From the NCBI GenBank assembly GCA_046154185.1, contig JBJXGE010000045.1, forward strand, positions 1 through 27,206: 27,206 nucleotides of DNA, given 5' to 3'. Below are positions 1 through 7,433 of this stretch, piece by piece (the stretch's first letter is position 1; every line of letters begins with the position of its first letter). The notes below the pieces were generated by a model, which was given only the letters and a program-made list of their open reading frames with translations, was not told the DNA's origin and ran no database searches. The position numbers were made by a program, and so were the translations under genes. Origin of the DNA: JBJXGE01 sp046154185. Its GTDB lineage: Bacteria > Planctomycetota > UBA8108 > UBA1146 > JAJFFE01.

Positions 1-4
1 ACTC

Positions 5-80
5 TTGTCCGCTCCTCCGTCGCGAAATCCTCAACGACCAGGCAGGTCGCCTCCGGTTTCGCTCGGTCGCTCGCGACCAA
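5..80 (-). repeat. Dispersed palindromic intergenic element, copy A
   Basis: Read on the minus strand, this stretch aligns with 4239-4325: a GCGA(YY)GAGCG-like block, AACCG, AGGCG, a 15-base palindrome, then GAGGATT-T-CGCGA and GAGCGGA. The palindrome (35-49) has arms CGACC and GGTCG around a 5-base centre. In the other copy the arms are different bases but still pair. A second small hairpin (GGTCG 65-69, CGACC 74-78) lies within it. It sits downstream of the thiolase gene and could affect transcript ends. I see no ORF in 1-154. The function is unknown; it looks like a REP-type element. The outer borders are approximate. Confidence 0.55.
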
Positions 81-154
81 GCCTAACCCCAGTTGCCTCG
101 AACCTAGCGGGCCAAGGTTGCCTGACACGGCACTAGCAGCCCACCCCCAACACC

Positions 155-1357
155 TCAGCAGTTGACTTTCACGACGACCGCGGCGCCGCTGTCGCCGGCC
201 GCGCAACCGGCGAAGAGCCCGTAGCCGCCGCCCTTCATGGCCAGCTCTTCGATCGTCTCGATGACGAGCCGCGTGCCGGTCGGTCCTTGCGGGTGTCCAA
301 AGATGAGCGAGCTGCCGTAGTTGTTGAACGACTCGACCGGCAAACCGAGCTCACGCGAAAAATAGACATCGTTCACAGCGAATGGATTATGCGTCTTCAC
401 GACCTTGCAGTCGGTGATGCTGATTCCGGCGCGGTCGAGCGCGCTGCGAGCGGCCGGCACCGGAGCTTTCGCCATCCGCCCCTTCTCGACACGCGCCTCA
501 CCGTACGCGATGACTTGCACTTCGATTTTGCGATTCCGAGCTAGCTCTTGCGCCCGCGTGCGATCGCAAACAATGAGACCGCAATTGCCGTCGGCCGGAT
601 GCGTCTGGCTGCCGAAAGTAACGGTGCCGTCGGGTTGCAGCGGCTTGAGTTTGGCGAGCCCTTCGCTCGTCGTCGCGAAAACGCCTTCGTCACCCACCAC
701 GGTCGCCACGACTTTGCCGCGGCCGTCCTTGACTTCGAGTGGCAGCAGCATAAAGCGTTTCAAGAACGCCGAGTCGTTCGCCAGCGCTTGCTGATACTGA
801 TGAAAGCGCAGCAGCGTCAGTTCGTCTTGCTCACCGCGCGTGATTTTCTGCTCGCGCGCCACATGCTCGGCCGTTTCGATCATCGCGTTCAGCGCCCACG
901 GGTCGTTTGAGAAGTTGTCGAAAACCCAATCTTCTTTCTCGCCCGTGCCACCGGGACCGGCCGGATTGGGATAGTAGATGTGCGGGCCATTGCTGCAGCG
1001 ATCGGCGGTGACGGTCAACAGCGTCTGCGCGCCGCCCGACTCGATTTCAGCGGCCGCCGTCGCGAGCACGCGGGCGCCCGTTGCGCACGCCTGCGCAATC
1101 GTCGGTCCACTGATTTCGGGTGCGCCGATGAGCGCGGCGAGCCACGGCGCGCCATAGAAGCTGTGATGCTGCGGCACCGTCATGCCGAGCATCAGCGCGT
1201 CGAAACTGTCGGCGCTGATCTGCAGCCGCTGCAACGCCGTGCGCGCGCACTGCGCCGCGAGCTGCAGAGAGTTCTGCGTTGCGAGACTTCCCTGCCACTT
1301 ACAGAACGGCGTACTCCAGTAGGCGCCGTAGGGGATGAAGACGTTGTCGAAACGCAT
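155..1357 (-). CDS. Thiolase family protein (acetyl-CoA acetyltransferase-like)
   Basis: This is a 400-residue thiolase-fold protein, expected to form or cleave a carbon-carbon bond on CoA thioesters in the cytoplasm. The acylated cysteine is Cys91 in AQACATGAR. The C-terminal part carries the GHPQGPTG histidine (His355) and a second cysteine, Cys385, in GCAAGDSGAA, both at canonical thiolase positions. The usual NEAF loop reads HNPFAVND, which is more like the thiolase/lipid-transfer (SCP-x-type) subgroup than classical biosynthetic thiolase, so the substrate is uncertain. The ATG start is well supported by GGGAGG seven bases upstream (1365-1370). It follows the M14 peptidase by 19 bases on the same strand and is probably co-transcribed with it and with coaA. 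Confidence 0.85.
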   Translation of the reverse strand: MRFDNVFIPYGAYWSTPFCKWQGSLATQNSLQLAAQCARTALQRLQISADSFDALMLGMTVPQHHSFYGAPWLAALIGAPEISGPTIAQACATGARVLATAAAEIESGGAQTLLTVTADRCSNGPHIYYPNPAGPGGTGEKEDWVFDNFSNDPWALNAMIETAEHVAREQKITRGEQDELTLLRFHQYQQALANDSAFLKRFMLLPLEVKDGRGKVVATVVGDEGVFATTSEGLAKLKPLQPDGTVTFGSQTHPADGNCGLIVCDRTRAQELARNRKIEVQVIAYGEARVEKGRMAKAPVPAARSALDRAGISITDCKVVKTHNPFAVNDVYFSRELGLPVESFNNYGSSLIFGHPQGPTGTRLVIETIEELAMKGGGYGLFAGCAAGDSGAAVVVKVNC

Positions 1358-1364
1358 GAGAAAA

Positions 1365-1370
1365 CCTCCC
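1365..1370 (-). promoter_or_regulatory. Strong ribosome binding site of the thiolase gene
   Basis: GGGAGG on the minus strand lies seven bases before the ATG at 1357 and falls in the 19-base gap after the peptidase stop codon. It fixes the thiolase start. Confidence 0.7.
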
Positions 1371-1376
1371 GGTGTA

Positions 1377-3221
1377 TTACTTGAGCTGGCCTGAGTAGTC
1401 GACGACGCCGGCCTTGAGTGACCGGTAGCGAAGCCGAAACGGTCCTTGGCCGGTTACGAGGTAGCGGACATGGTACACGGACTCCAGCTCCACGCCGCGC
1501 CAATTGAGAATGCGTTCCGGGCGGTAGCGCACGGGTCGCAGCTCGTCAGGGTAACGGCGCGCGACTTCGCCGGCGAAACTCACTTGCACCGTGGCGCTCT
1601 CGAACTCCAGCAGATCGGGTTGGCCGATGCGGTGCGTGCGCGCGTGCGCGGCGACGCTCGGAATCGCGCGGCGATTCTTGACAATGACATCGATGCGCGT
1701 CCGACCGTCCGGCTCCTGCGCGGTCGTCACGTCCGCAAAGTAAAGCTCGGGAATCTGCTCCGCATGGTACAGAGTGAAGAGCGCGTTGCGATGCAGCATC
1801 TCTTCGATCATGAAGCTCGGGGCGACGCGACTCGACATTTTCCGCCAGCCACCGAGCTCGATATCGCCATAGACCGGATGCCGGAACGGTTTCCACGGCA
1901 CGTAGTCGACACCGGAGCGTAACTGGTCGTTGAATCGATGGCGCGGATCGGCGGCGCCCGTCGGTCGGCTCGGCGGCTCACCTTCTTCGCCGATTCGACT
2001 GGGTTCGGCAGCGCGCTCTTGGTGATACTGCTCGTCGTTCCAGAGCTCGTTGGTGAACGAGAAAATGCCGAGCTGCTCGTAGGTCCAATTCACGAAGCCG
2101 CCATAGACCGTGTAGAGGTCTTTCCAAATGATCATGTAGCGGTAGTACGGGAGCATCTCTTCCCCGCGCTTACCGATCTCGTCGTAAACGCGCACGTCGG
2201 CCGCCGGGTAGGCGCCGAACGACTCGGCGCCCGGGCCGCGCAGGATCATTCCGCCGGAATTGTGAAATGATTGCACGCCGGCGATGTTTGGGTGCGCCAG
2301 GATGAAGTCGCCGACCACGCGCGTCTCGGGATACGAAAACGGGTACTCACCGGCGCCGGACTGCACATAGTTCGGCATCCAGACACTCGGCCAATTGCGG
2401 TTCATGTCATAGCCGCCGGGACCATCTTCGTTCACGTTGCCATCGGCGTCGTTGTCGATCCCTTCCATGCCGATCAGTCGCCACTCGCCGCGCTCACCGG
2501 GTTTGACACGCACCATGAGGCGCGGATCATCCGGCGATGTCTTCCAACCGCCGTCGGGATCGCGCACGCGCATCTGCAGCAATTCGCCGTCGCCGTCGAT
2601 GTCGTCGGGGCCATCTTCATCGAGCAGACCATCGCGATCATTATCCGTCGGTCGCTTGCCGCTGCGCGATGAGCTACTCGTGTTGGGCGCTTGAAACCAC
2701 CACGCGCGCCCGTCCGGGTTCACCATCGGCACCAAGTAAAACGTGACGCGATTCAACAGCTCGGTAATGCGAGCCAACTCCCCATAGTTCTCAAGCAAGT
2801 AACTCGCAAGATAGAGGCAAACCTCTGCGCCTTGCACTTCGTTGCCATGCACGTTGGCGTCCACCCACATCGCTGGTCGATCGGCGAGCGGGGTCGTCCC
2901 CGCGTTGCCCGCAATTGTGAGAAGCCAAAGATCGCGACCTTCTTCGCTTTTGCCGATACTCTCGAGTCGCGCGAGCGACGGAAAGGCGAGCGCCAAGCTG
3001 CGCATGTGTGACTCGATGTCGGAGTAATCGTAGTAGCGATTCCAGGCGATGCGAACCCGCGGCTCGCGCACTTCTGGCGCGGTTGGCGGTCGAGAGTTGC
3101 CGGCGGACGGCGGAGTCTCCGCCGTGGCCAATGCGCCCCAGAGGCTGACGCAAATTGCCCACCCGGTCGTGGCCAGCGCGCCTCGAGAACTAAATTTTGC
3201 GGAGTCGCACGCGTTCGACAC
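1377..3221 (-). CDS. Secreted M14 zinc carboxypeptidase with calcium-loop inserts
   Basis: This 614-residue protein has an N-terminal hydrophobic signal (about 17-34, ending ALATA) and an M14 carboxypeptidase domain. The zinc ligands are visible: His125 and Glu128 in VHGNE, and His320 in SFHNSGG. NRN at 274-276 matches the substrate-binding Asn-Arg pair, and Glu392 in FTNEL is at the position of the catalytic glutamate. Two acidic inserts rich in DxDxDG-like loops (about 193-213 and 256-267) look like calcium-binding loops. It probably removes or trims C-terminal residues of peptides outside the cytoplasm. The start is GTG with an AAAGG-type site about 11 bases upstream, and it overlaps the end of coaA by 32 bases. 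Its paralogue lies two genes upstream (4387-6207) and lacks these catalytic residues. Confidence 0.88.
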   Translation of the reverse strand: MSNACDSAKFSSRGALATTGWAICVSLWGALATAETPPSAGNSRPPTAPEVREPRVRIAWNRYYDYSDIESHMRSLALAFPSLARLESIGKSEEGRDLWLLTIAGNAGTTPLADRPAMWVDANVHGNEVQGAEVCLYLASYLLENYGELARITELLNRVTFYLVPMVNPDGRAWWFQAPNTSSSSRSGKRPTDNDRDGLLDEDGPDDIDGDGELLQMRVRDPDGGWKTSPDDPRLMVRVKPGERGEWRLIGMEGIDNDADGNVNEDGPGGYDMNRNWPSVWMPNYVQSGAGEYPFSYPETRVVGDFILAHPNIAGVQSFHNSGGMILRGPGAESFGAYPAADVRVYDEIGKRGEEMLPYYRYMIIWKDLYTVYGGFVNWTYEQLGIFSFTNELWNDEQYHQERAAEPSRIGEEGEPPSRPTGAADPRHRFNDQLRSGVDYVPWKPFRHPVYGDIELGGWRKMSSRVAPSFMIEEMLHRNALFTLYHAEQIPELYFADVTTAQEPDGRTRIDVIVKNRRAIPSVAAHARTHRIGQPDLLEFESATVQVSFAGEVARRYPDELRPVRYRPERILNWRGVELESVYHVRYLVTGQGPFRLRYRSLKAGVVDYSGQLK

Positions 3222-4125
3222 GGTGATTCTGGCCTTTCTCGAGGATGAGTTGCGCGCGTTCGCGCGTCGGCAGGATGTTCTCCCGCAAATTCACTTCGTT
3301 GATCCCGCGCCAGATCTCGGTCGCGAGTTGCGTCGCTTCCCGATCAGAAAGCGTGCTGTAGCGATGAAAATACGACTGCGGATCCGCGAAGGCGGTGCTC
3401 CGCAAAGTCAGAAAGCGCTCAACGTACCAACTCTCGATGTGAGCTGTCTCGGCGTCGACAAAGATCGAGAAATCAAAATAGTCGGAAACGAAGTTGTTGG
3501 CGCTCTGGCCATCCATCGCGCGCGCGAACTGCAGCACATTGAGACCCTCGACAATGACGATGTCCGGCTGCTCAACGCGCTGCAGTTCGCCGGGCACAAT
3601 GTCGTACGCCAGATGCGAGTACACCGGACTCTCGACGACCGGCTCGCCCGCCTTCAAGTCTGCGACAAAAGCCAAAAGCGCCCGCACGTTGTAGCTCTCG
3701 GGAAAACCCTTGCGACGTAGCAGGTCGCGTTCCGCCAGTTCGCGATTGGGGTAGAGAAATCCATCGGTCGTCACGAGATCGACACGCGGGTGATGCGGCC
3801 AACGGCTCAACAGCGCGCGCAGTATGCGCGCCGTCGTGCTCTTGCCGACCGCCACGCTCCCGGCAATGCCGATGATGAACGGCGTGCGCGCGGCGGGATT
3901 ACCGAGAAACATGCGTGTCGCTCGATAGAGATCCTGCGTCGCTGCCACGTAGAGATTGAGAAGCCGAGACAGTGGCAAGTAGATTTCTTCGACTTCGGCA
4001 AGTGAGACGCGCTCGTTACAGCCGCGCAACTCGACGAGATCTGACTCGTTGAGCGTCAGCGGCGTGCCCGCGCGCAAGAGCCGCCACTCGTCGCGACGAA
4101 ACGCGATATACGGCGAGACGCTCAT
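3190..4125 (-). CDS. coaA: Type I pantothenate kinase
   Basis: This enzyme phosphorylates pantothenate with ATP, the first and usually controlling step of coenzyme A synthesis, in the cytoplasm. The 311-residue product matches bacterial CoaA (about 316 residues) along its length: an N-terminus reading SPYIAFRRDEW, then EEIYLPLSRLLNLYV, the P-loop GIAGSVAVGKST (Lys95-Ser96), VTTDGFLYPN, SYNVRALLAF and IVEGLNVLQ. I chose the ATG at 4125 because GGAG lies eight bases upstream and the protein then begins like known CoaA. The frame stays open upstream to 4176, and another ATG lies at 4140. The 3' end overlaps the downstream peptidase by 32 bases, suggesting translational coupling. Confidence 0.93.
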   Translation of the reverse strand: MSVSPYIAFRRDEWRLLRAGTPLTLNESDLVELRGCNERVSLAEVEEIYLPLSRLLNLYVAATQDLYRATRMFLGNPAARTPFIIGIAGSVAVGKSTTARILRALLSRWPHHPRVDLVTTDGFLYPNRELAERDLLRRKGFPESYNVRALLAFVADLKAGEPVVESPVYSHLAYDIVPGELQRVEQPDIVIVEGLNVLQFARAMDGQSANNFVSDYFDFSIFVDAETAHIESWYVERFLTLRSTAFADPQSYFHRYSTLSDREATQLATEIWRGINEVNLRENILPTRERAQLILEKGQNHRVERVRLRKI

Positions 4126-4386
4126 TGTGGCGGCTCCCATGCCGACGCCGGCGCGTGAGTCCTCGAGTCGTTCCAATGCCGCTCCTTCATAAGGGTCCGC
4201 GCAAAAGTAACTTTACAGTTGGAAGTCGAGATCTGACGTAGGTCCGTTCGCGGCGATTGAGCGGAACCGCAGGCGTAGCCTGGCTACGTCGAGGATTACG
4301 CGATTGAGTCGCGAGCGGAGATATGTTAGAGATCGGCCTCCAAATGCGAAGTTGATTTTGCGCGGACCCTAAGCGCGATGCTCGCC
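4126..4386. other. Gap upstream of coaA containing repeat copy B
   Basis: This 261-base gap separates the pseudo-peptidase stop from coaA. Nearly half is occupied by the dispersed palindromic element at 4239-4325. No convincing short ORF is seen. Any coaA promoter or leader would lie in the part nearest 4130-4240. Confidence 0.5.
4239..4325 (-). repeat. Dispersed palindromic intergenic element, copy B
   Basis: The centre is a near-perfect palindrome, CGTAGCC-T-GGCTACG, at 4274-4288. It is flanked by a direct repeat GCGATTGAG at 4253-4261 and again at 4300-4308. After the palindrome come GAGGATTACGCGA and GAGCGGA, shared with copy A at the left edge. Strand is nominal: written on the plus strand here, it corresponds to the minus strand of copy A. 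It lies between two genes of the same strand, so it could act on messenger processing or termination. No transposase is seen nearby. The function is unknown. Confidence 0.6.
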
Positions 4387-6207
4387 TCAAAACGACTCCT
4401 GCCGTGTGCCGAGCTGAAGCGTCCGTTCGACGCTGCCGCCGAACTCGCTTTCGATGCGCAAAGTAATGTGAGCACCGCGACGGCTCGAGATCCACCATTC
4501 GACGCTGCGGCGGCCGCGCGGCGCGAGCGCGCCCAGGCGCTGGCGCGGACTACCCGTGAGCAGTTGACCCGCCTCGAGCGCGAGGCGCGCGGCTGGTTCT
4601 CGCACATGTCCATTGAGCGCGGCTTGCGCCAGTTGCGCGGGCAGTTGGCCCGCGTTGTAAATCAGCGCTTCAACTCGAAAGACACCGTCGCCGAGTTCTT
4701 CCGCGATGAGTTGCGTGATCGCTAGCCGCGGCAGCAGTTCAGGGACGCGAGCGAGAAACTTCTGGAGTCCCGCGGCAAGGCGCGTGACTTCGACGGCCGG
4801 CGGGAATTCGCGAAAACCCGGCACGAATCCTCCGATCTCGACTTCGCCGTAGCGGGGATGCGTGAAGCGACGCCACGGCGCGAACCCGCCGAGTTCCGGA
4901 TGCCCGTCGGCGAAAGCGAGCCACGCGAGGTCGACCGCGAGCGCTGAATCGGCTCGCGAGCCGCCGTCGACCTTGCCGTCACTCTTGCTTTCGTTTTTTC
5001 GCTCGCCGCGTGACGCGGGCGTCTGCTCTTGCTCGCCGGCTTCCTTTGGAACCCGCTCAGCGTCCGACTTGTCATCCGGTTTACCCGTCCGGCCTTCGTC
5101 GCTCGAACGCGGCTTTGTCCACACCGGCAATGACAACGCTGGAATGCCGAGTTGAAAGTAGCAATATCCGGTCAAATCACCGCGCGGAAATTGCGATTTC
5201 TCTTTTTCACGGGTGAGGCTCAGCGCGGTTCGCAGCCCTTCGGCCAACAGTTGATAGGCGCTCGAGTCGTTTGCCTGCAGTTTCGTCATGACGCCGCGCG
5301 GCCCACCGAATCCGCCCCGGCCACGTGCACCATCTTCACCGCCGGCCGACGCGCCTCCCGCGCCGGCTTCGGGTTCGCGTGTGACGCAATCGAATTCCGA
5401 CAGCACGAGGACGAGCGCCGTCTGCGGCGCGGCGAGCAAATACTCGGCGATGGCGCGCGCTTCCGGTTCAGCGAGCGGATGCTGGCCGCTCGCGGCGACG
5501 TGATCTTCCCAATCGTGGGGGAAATTTCGCGCCATGGTCGCGCCGCCGATGCCATCTTCGTTCACGATGCCATCGCCATCGTTGTCGATGCCTTCGGCGA
5601 GTTCGAGATACTCGGGAGTCTCGCCGCTATTCGGCCGCGGCGCGCGCAACAGTCGCGGCTCCGCGGGATCTGCGCACAGCTTGCCATCCGGATGCCGCAC
5701 GCGCATCCGTAGCACGCGTCCATCCGCATCGATGTCTTCCGGAGAATCTTCGTCGATCAACCAATCGCGATCGTCGTCAAAGGGCGCGGCATTGCCAGAA
5801 CGAGGTAGCAGCGGAAGTTCGTGCCACGCGGCAAGGCCGTCCGGGTTGGCGCGCGGAATGATGGTGATACGTGGCCGGCGGCCCGCCGACGACTGGGCGT
5901 TGGCACGGACGAGCTGTTCGGCGAGGGCCATCGCAACCAGCGCACTCGCGGGTCGGTGCCCTTCGAGTCCGCCGACAATCAACACTTGTCGCTCGTCAGC
6001 GTCCTCGCCCGCGTCGCGGCGACCGGCAAACTCTAGCGCCAAGAGCGCGCGACCTGCTCGACTCTTGCCGATCTCGACGACGCGCAAAGCGCCGCTCGAC
6101 TCTGCAACCAGCGCTCGGCATTCCACGAGAAACGCTTCGTGCGTCGTTAACGGCGTCGGCGAGTCGATCGTCAACGCGGCGATCGTGAACAATGATGCCA
6201 CTAGCAC
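4387..6207 (-). CDS. M14 carboxypeptidase-like pseudoenzyme, secreted
   Basis: This protein (606 residues from the proposed start) is a paralogue of the peptidase at 1377-3221. Shared landmarks are IGKSRAGRALLALE, IIPRANPDG, the acidic calcium-type loops (DDDRDWLIDEDSPEDIDADG and DNDGDGIVNEDG), LGIP and HPRYGEVEIGG. The catalytic residues are gone: VHGNE aligns with LEGHR (His to Glu82, Glu to Arg85), the third zinc histidine aligns with Ser270, and the catalytic glutamate with Pro361. It also has a Gly/Arg-rich insert (about 280-305) and a long charged linker (about 365-420). The frame is open to 6477, but I favour a GTG at 6207 preceded by GGAG seven bases upstream and followed by a hydrophobic stretch resembling a short signal peptide. 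It probably binds rather than cuts peptides; this is inferred. Confidence 0.75.
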   Translation of the reverse strand: MLVASLFTIAALTIDSPTPLTTHEAFLVECRALVAESSGALRVVEIGKSRAGRALLALEFAGRRDAGEDADERQVLIVGGLEGHRPASALVAMALAEQLVRANAQSSAGRRPRITIIPRANPDGLAAWHELPLLPRSGNAAPFDDDRDWLIDEDSPEDIDADGRVLRMRVRHPDGKLCADPAEPRLLRAPRPNSGETPEYLELAEGIDNDGDGIVNEDGIGGATMARNFPHDWEDHVAASGQHPLAEPEARAIAEYLLAAPQTALVLVLSEFDCVTREPEAGAGGASAGGEDGARGRGGFGGPRGVMTKLQANDSSAYQLLAEGLRTALSLTREKEKSQFPRGDLTGYCYFQLGIPALSLPVWTKPRSSDEGRTGKPDDKSDAERVPKEAGEQEQTPASRGERKNESKSDGKVDGGSRADSALAVDLAWLAFADGHPELGGFAPWRRFTHPRYGEVEIGGFVPGFREFPPAVEVTRLAAGLQKFLARVPELLPRLAITQLIAEELGDGVFRVEALIYNAGQLPAQLAQAALNGHVREPAARLALEAGQLLTGSPRQRLGALAPRGRRSVEWWISSRRGAHITLRIESEFGGSVERTLQLGTRQESF

Positions 6208-6331
6208 TCGTGGGCTCCGGTTTCCGTAGACGTTACTTGGCGTGAGTTTAGCGAATTCTCGCGGCCGACGAAGGCGCGCATTGTAGCCCGCTCCGCTGGG
6301 GTTGCCACGCGGACCGGCCCGGCTCCAGGTC

Positions 6332-6343
6332 TTCGAATTCGAA
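6332..6343. promoter_or_regulatory. Perfect 12-base palindrome, possible operator
   Basis: TTCGAATTCGAA is a perfect inverted repeat in the divergent region between two oppositely oriented secreted-protein genes. A dimeric repressor site is possible, but no cognate regulator is visible in the window. Confidence 0.25.
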
Positions 6344-6550
6344 CCGGCCGTCCGCCGCCGCGGTCCGTCCATCGGCCAGTTCCGGATCCCGATGTTAAAT
6401 TCCAGTGAAGGACCTTCCGATAACGCAAATGGAGGTCGCAGTGCAGAGGGGCGTCGAAAACAGACGGACCCACTCAACTGAGCAGCCCGCCCGATGTGTG
6501 GGACCTAGAAGGTGAGCTTTCGAGATCTGGATTGGCGTGAGAGGGGCGTC

Positions 6551-6566
6551 CGGAACAGTCGTTCCG
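6551..6566. promoter_or_regulatory. Inverted repeat upstream of the VWA gene
   Basis: The arms CGGAAC and GTTCCG flank a 4-base centre, about 130 bases before the VWA start. It may be a hairpin in the leader or an operator; no further support is seen. Confidence 0.25.
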
Positions 6567-6694
6567 TGACGTCATGAATCGCCCGGCGCGCGCGTCGTGG
6601 CGATCAGAGCTCTCGCGCGTGCCTCAAGAGACGGCTCGACGCCGCCTCGCATGCGCACAGCACAGATCGAGATGGTGCCCGGAAAGGTTTCAAG

Positions 6695-7363
6695 ATGTCA
6701 CGCGGAAGACGATGGCTCATTTACGCTCTTGCGATATTGACGTCTCTCTGCGCCGCGGTGATGGCAGACGACTCGAGCCGAGAGAATCGGCGCCCGCTCG
6801 ACCTGCCGAGCGGTGGTTCGGGATCGAACGACAATGAAGAAGATATTACCGAGAGCATCACGTTCTATGGCGCGGAGTTTGAGGGTGATGGGTTCTTTTG
6901 GTGCCTCGACAAGTCCGGCAGCATGATCGGCGACCAGTTCGCGACGCTGCAATCCGAAGTGACTATGGCGATCCAACAACTCTCGGCCAATGCTGAGTTC
7001 GGACTCGTCGCTTTCTCGAGCAACCACGTTGTGTGGCGCGAGAATCCGTCGCGCGCGACATCAAACAATAAACTCGCCGCGATTGGTTGGGTGCAAGCAT
7101 TGGCCGCGGGCGGCGGCACGATGATTTCACCGGCTGGAGTCGCGACGCTCGAGATCTGCAACCACTCGCAGAAAAACCACCGCGCGGTGATCGTCTTGGG
7201 AGACGGGTTGCCGGCCGATGAATCCGTCGCGCTCGAGGAGATCACCGGGGCGAACTATCAATCCGTACCGATCAATACGATCTTGATCGCGGACGTCGGC
7301 GGCATTCCATTCATGCAAATGCTTGCCGGAATGAACCAGGGCACATTTAAGTTCATCGACTGA
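6695..7363 (+). CDS. Small secreted von Willebrand factor A domain protein
   Basis: The 222-residue protein has a signal peptide (about 1-24: two arginines, then a hydrophobic stretch ending CAAVMA), an acidic low-complexity linker (about 25-52) and one VWA domain to the end. The metal-ion-dependent adhesion site is complete: DKSGSM (Asp72, Ser74, Ser76), Thr142 in GGGTMIS, and Asp170 in LGDGLP. Such domains bind protein partners through a magnesium ion, so this is probably an adhesion or scaffold protein outside the cytoplasm. It has no transmembrane anchor at the C-terminus. GGAAAGG seven bases before the ATG supports the start. It stands alone on the plus strand, convergent with typA, so it is probably its own transcript. 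Confidence 0.85.
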   Translation: MSRGRRWLIYALAILTSLCAAVMADDSSRENRRPLDLPSGGSGSNDNEEDITESITFYGAEFEGDGFFWCLDKSGSMIGDQFATLQSEVTMAIQQLSANAEFGLVAFSSNHVVWRENPSRATSNNKLAAIGWVQALAAGGGTMISPAGVATLEICNHSQKNHRAVIVLGDGLPADESVALEEITGANYQSVPINTILIADVGGIPFMQMLAGMNQGTFKFID

Positions 7364-7392
7364 CGTGTAGGCATGAGAGCGCGGCGACAAGA

Positions 7393-7417
7393 GGTCACGA
7401 TTTGAACAATCGTGACC
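7393..7417. terminator. Bidirectional hairpin terminator between VWA gene and typA
   Basis: A perfect 10-base stem, GGTCACGATT and AATCGTGACC, encloses a 5-base loop in the 70-base gap between two convergent stop codons. The stem can extend weakly (AAG with CTT). T-runs after it are short in both directions, so it may be an imperfect intrinsic terminator, but the placement is strongly suggestive. Confidence 0.7.
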
Positions 7418-7433
7418 CTTTGCTCGCAGACTC

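Larger units (their letters stand above)
6208..6694. other. Divergent intergenic region with palindromes
   Basis: These 487 bases lie between the start of the minus-strand pseudo-peptidase and the plus-strand VWA gene and should hold promoters for both. The minus-strand frame remains open through most of it, but residues upstream of 6207 look unlike protein (Arg/Pro-rich with no family match). Two palindromes stand out: TTCGAATTCGAA at 6332-6343 and CGGAAC-agtc-GTTCCG at 6551-6566, the latter followed by TGACGTCA. Either could be a regulator site. No tRNA fold fits. Confidence 0.45.

Noticed and set aside
6300..6370. Possible tRNA because of a GGTTCGAATTC-like T-loop sequence on the minus strand
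   Set aside because: The T-stem does not pair, and no acceptor or anticodon stem can be drawn; the resemblance comes from the palindrome TTCGAATTCGAA.
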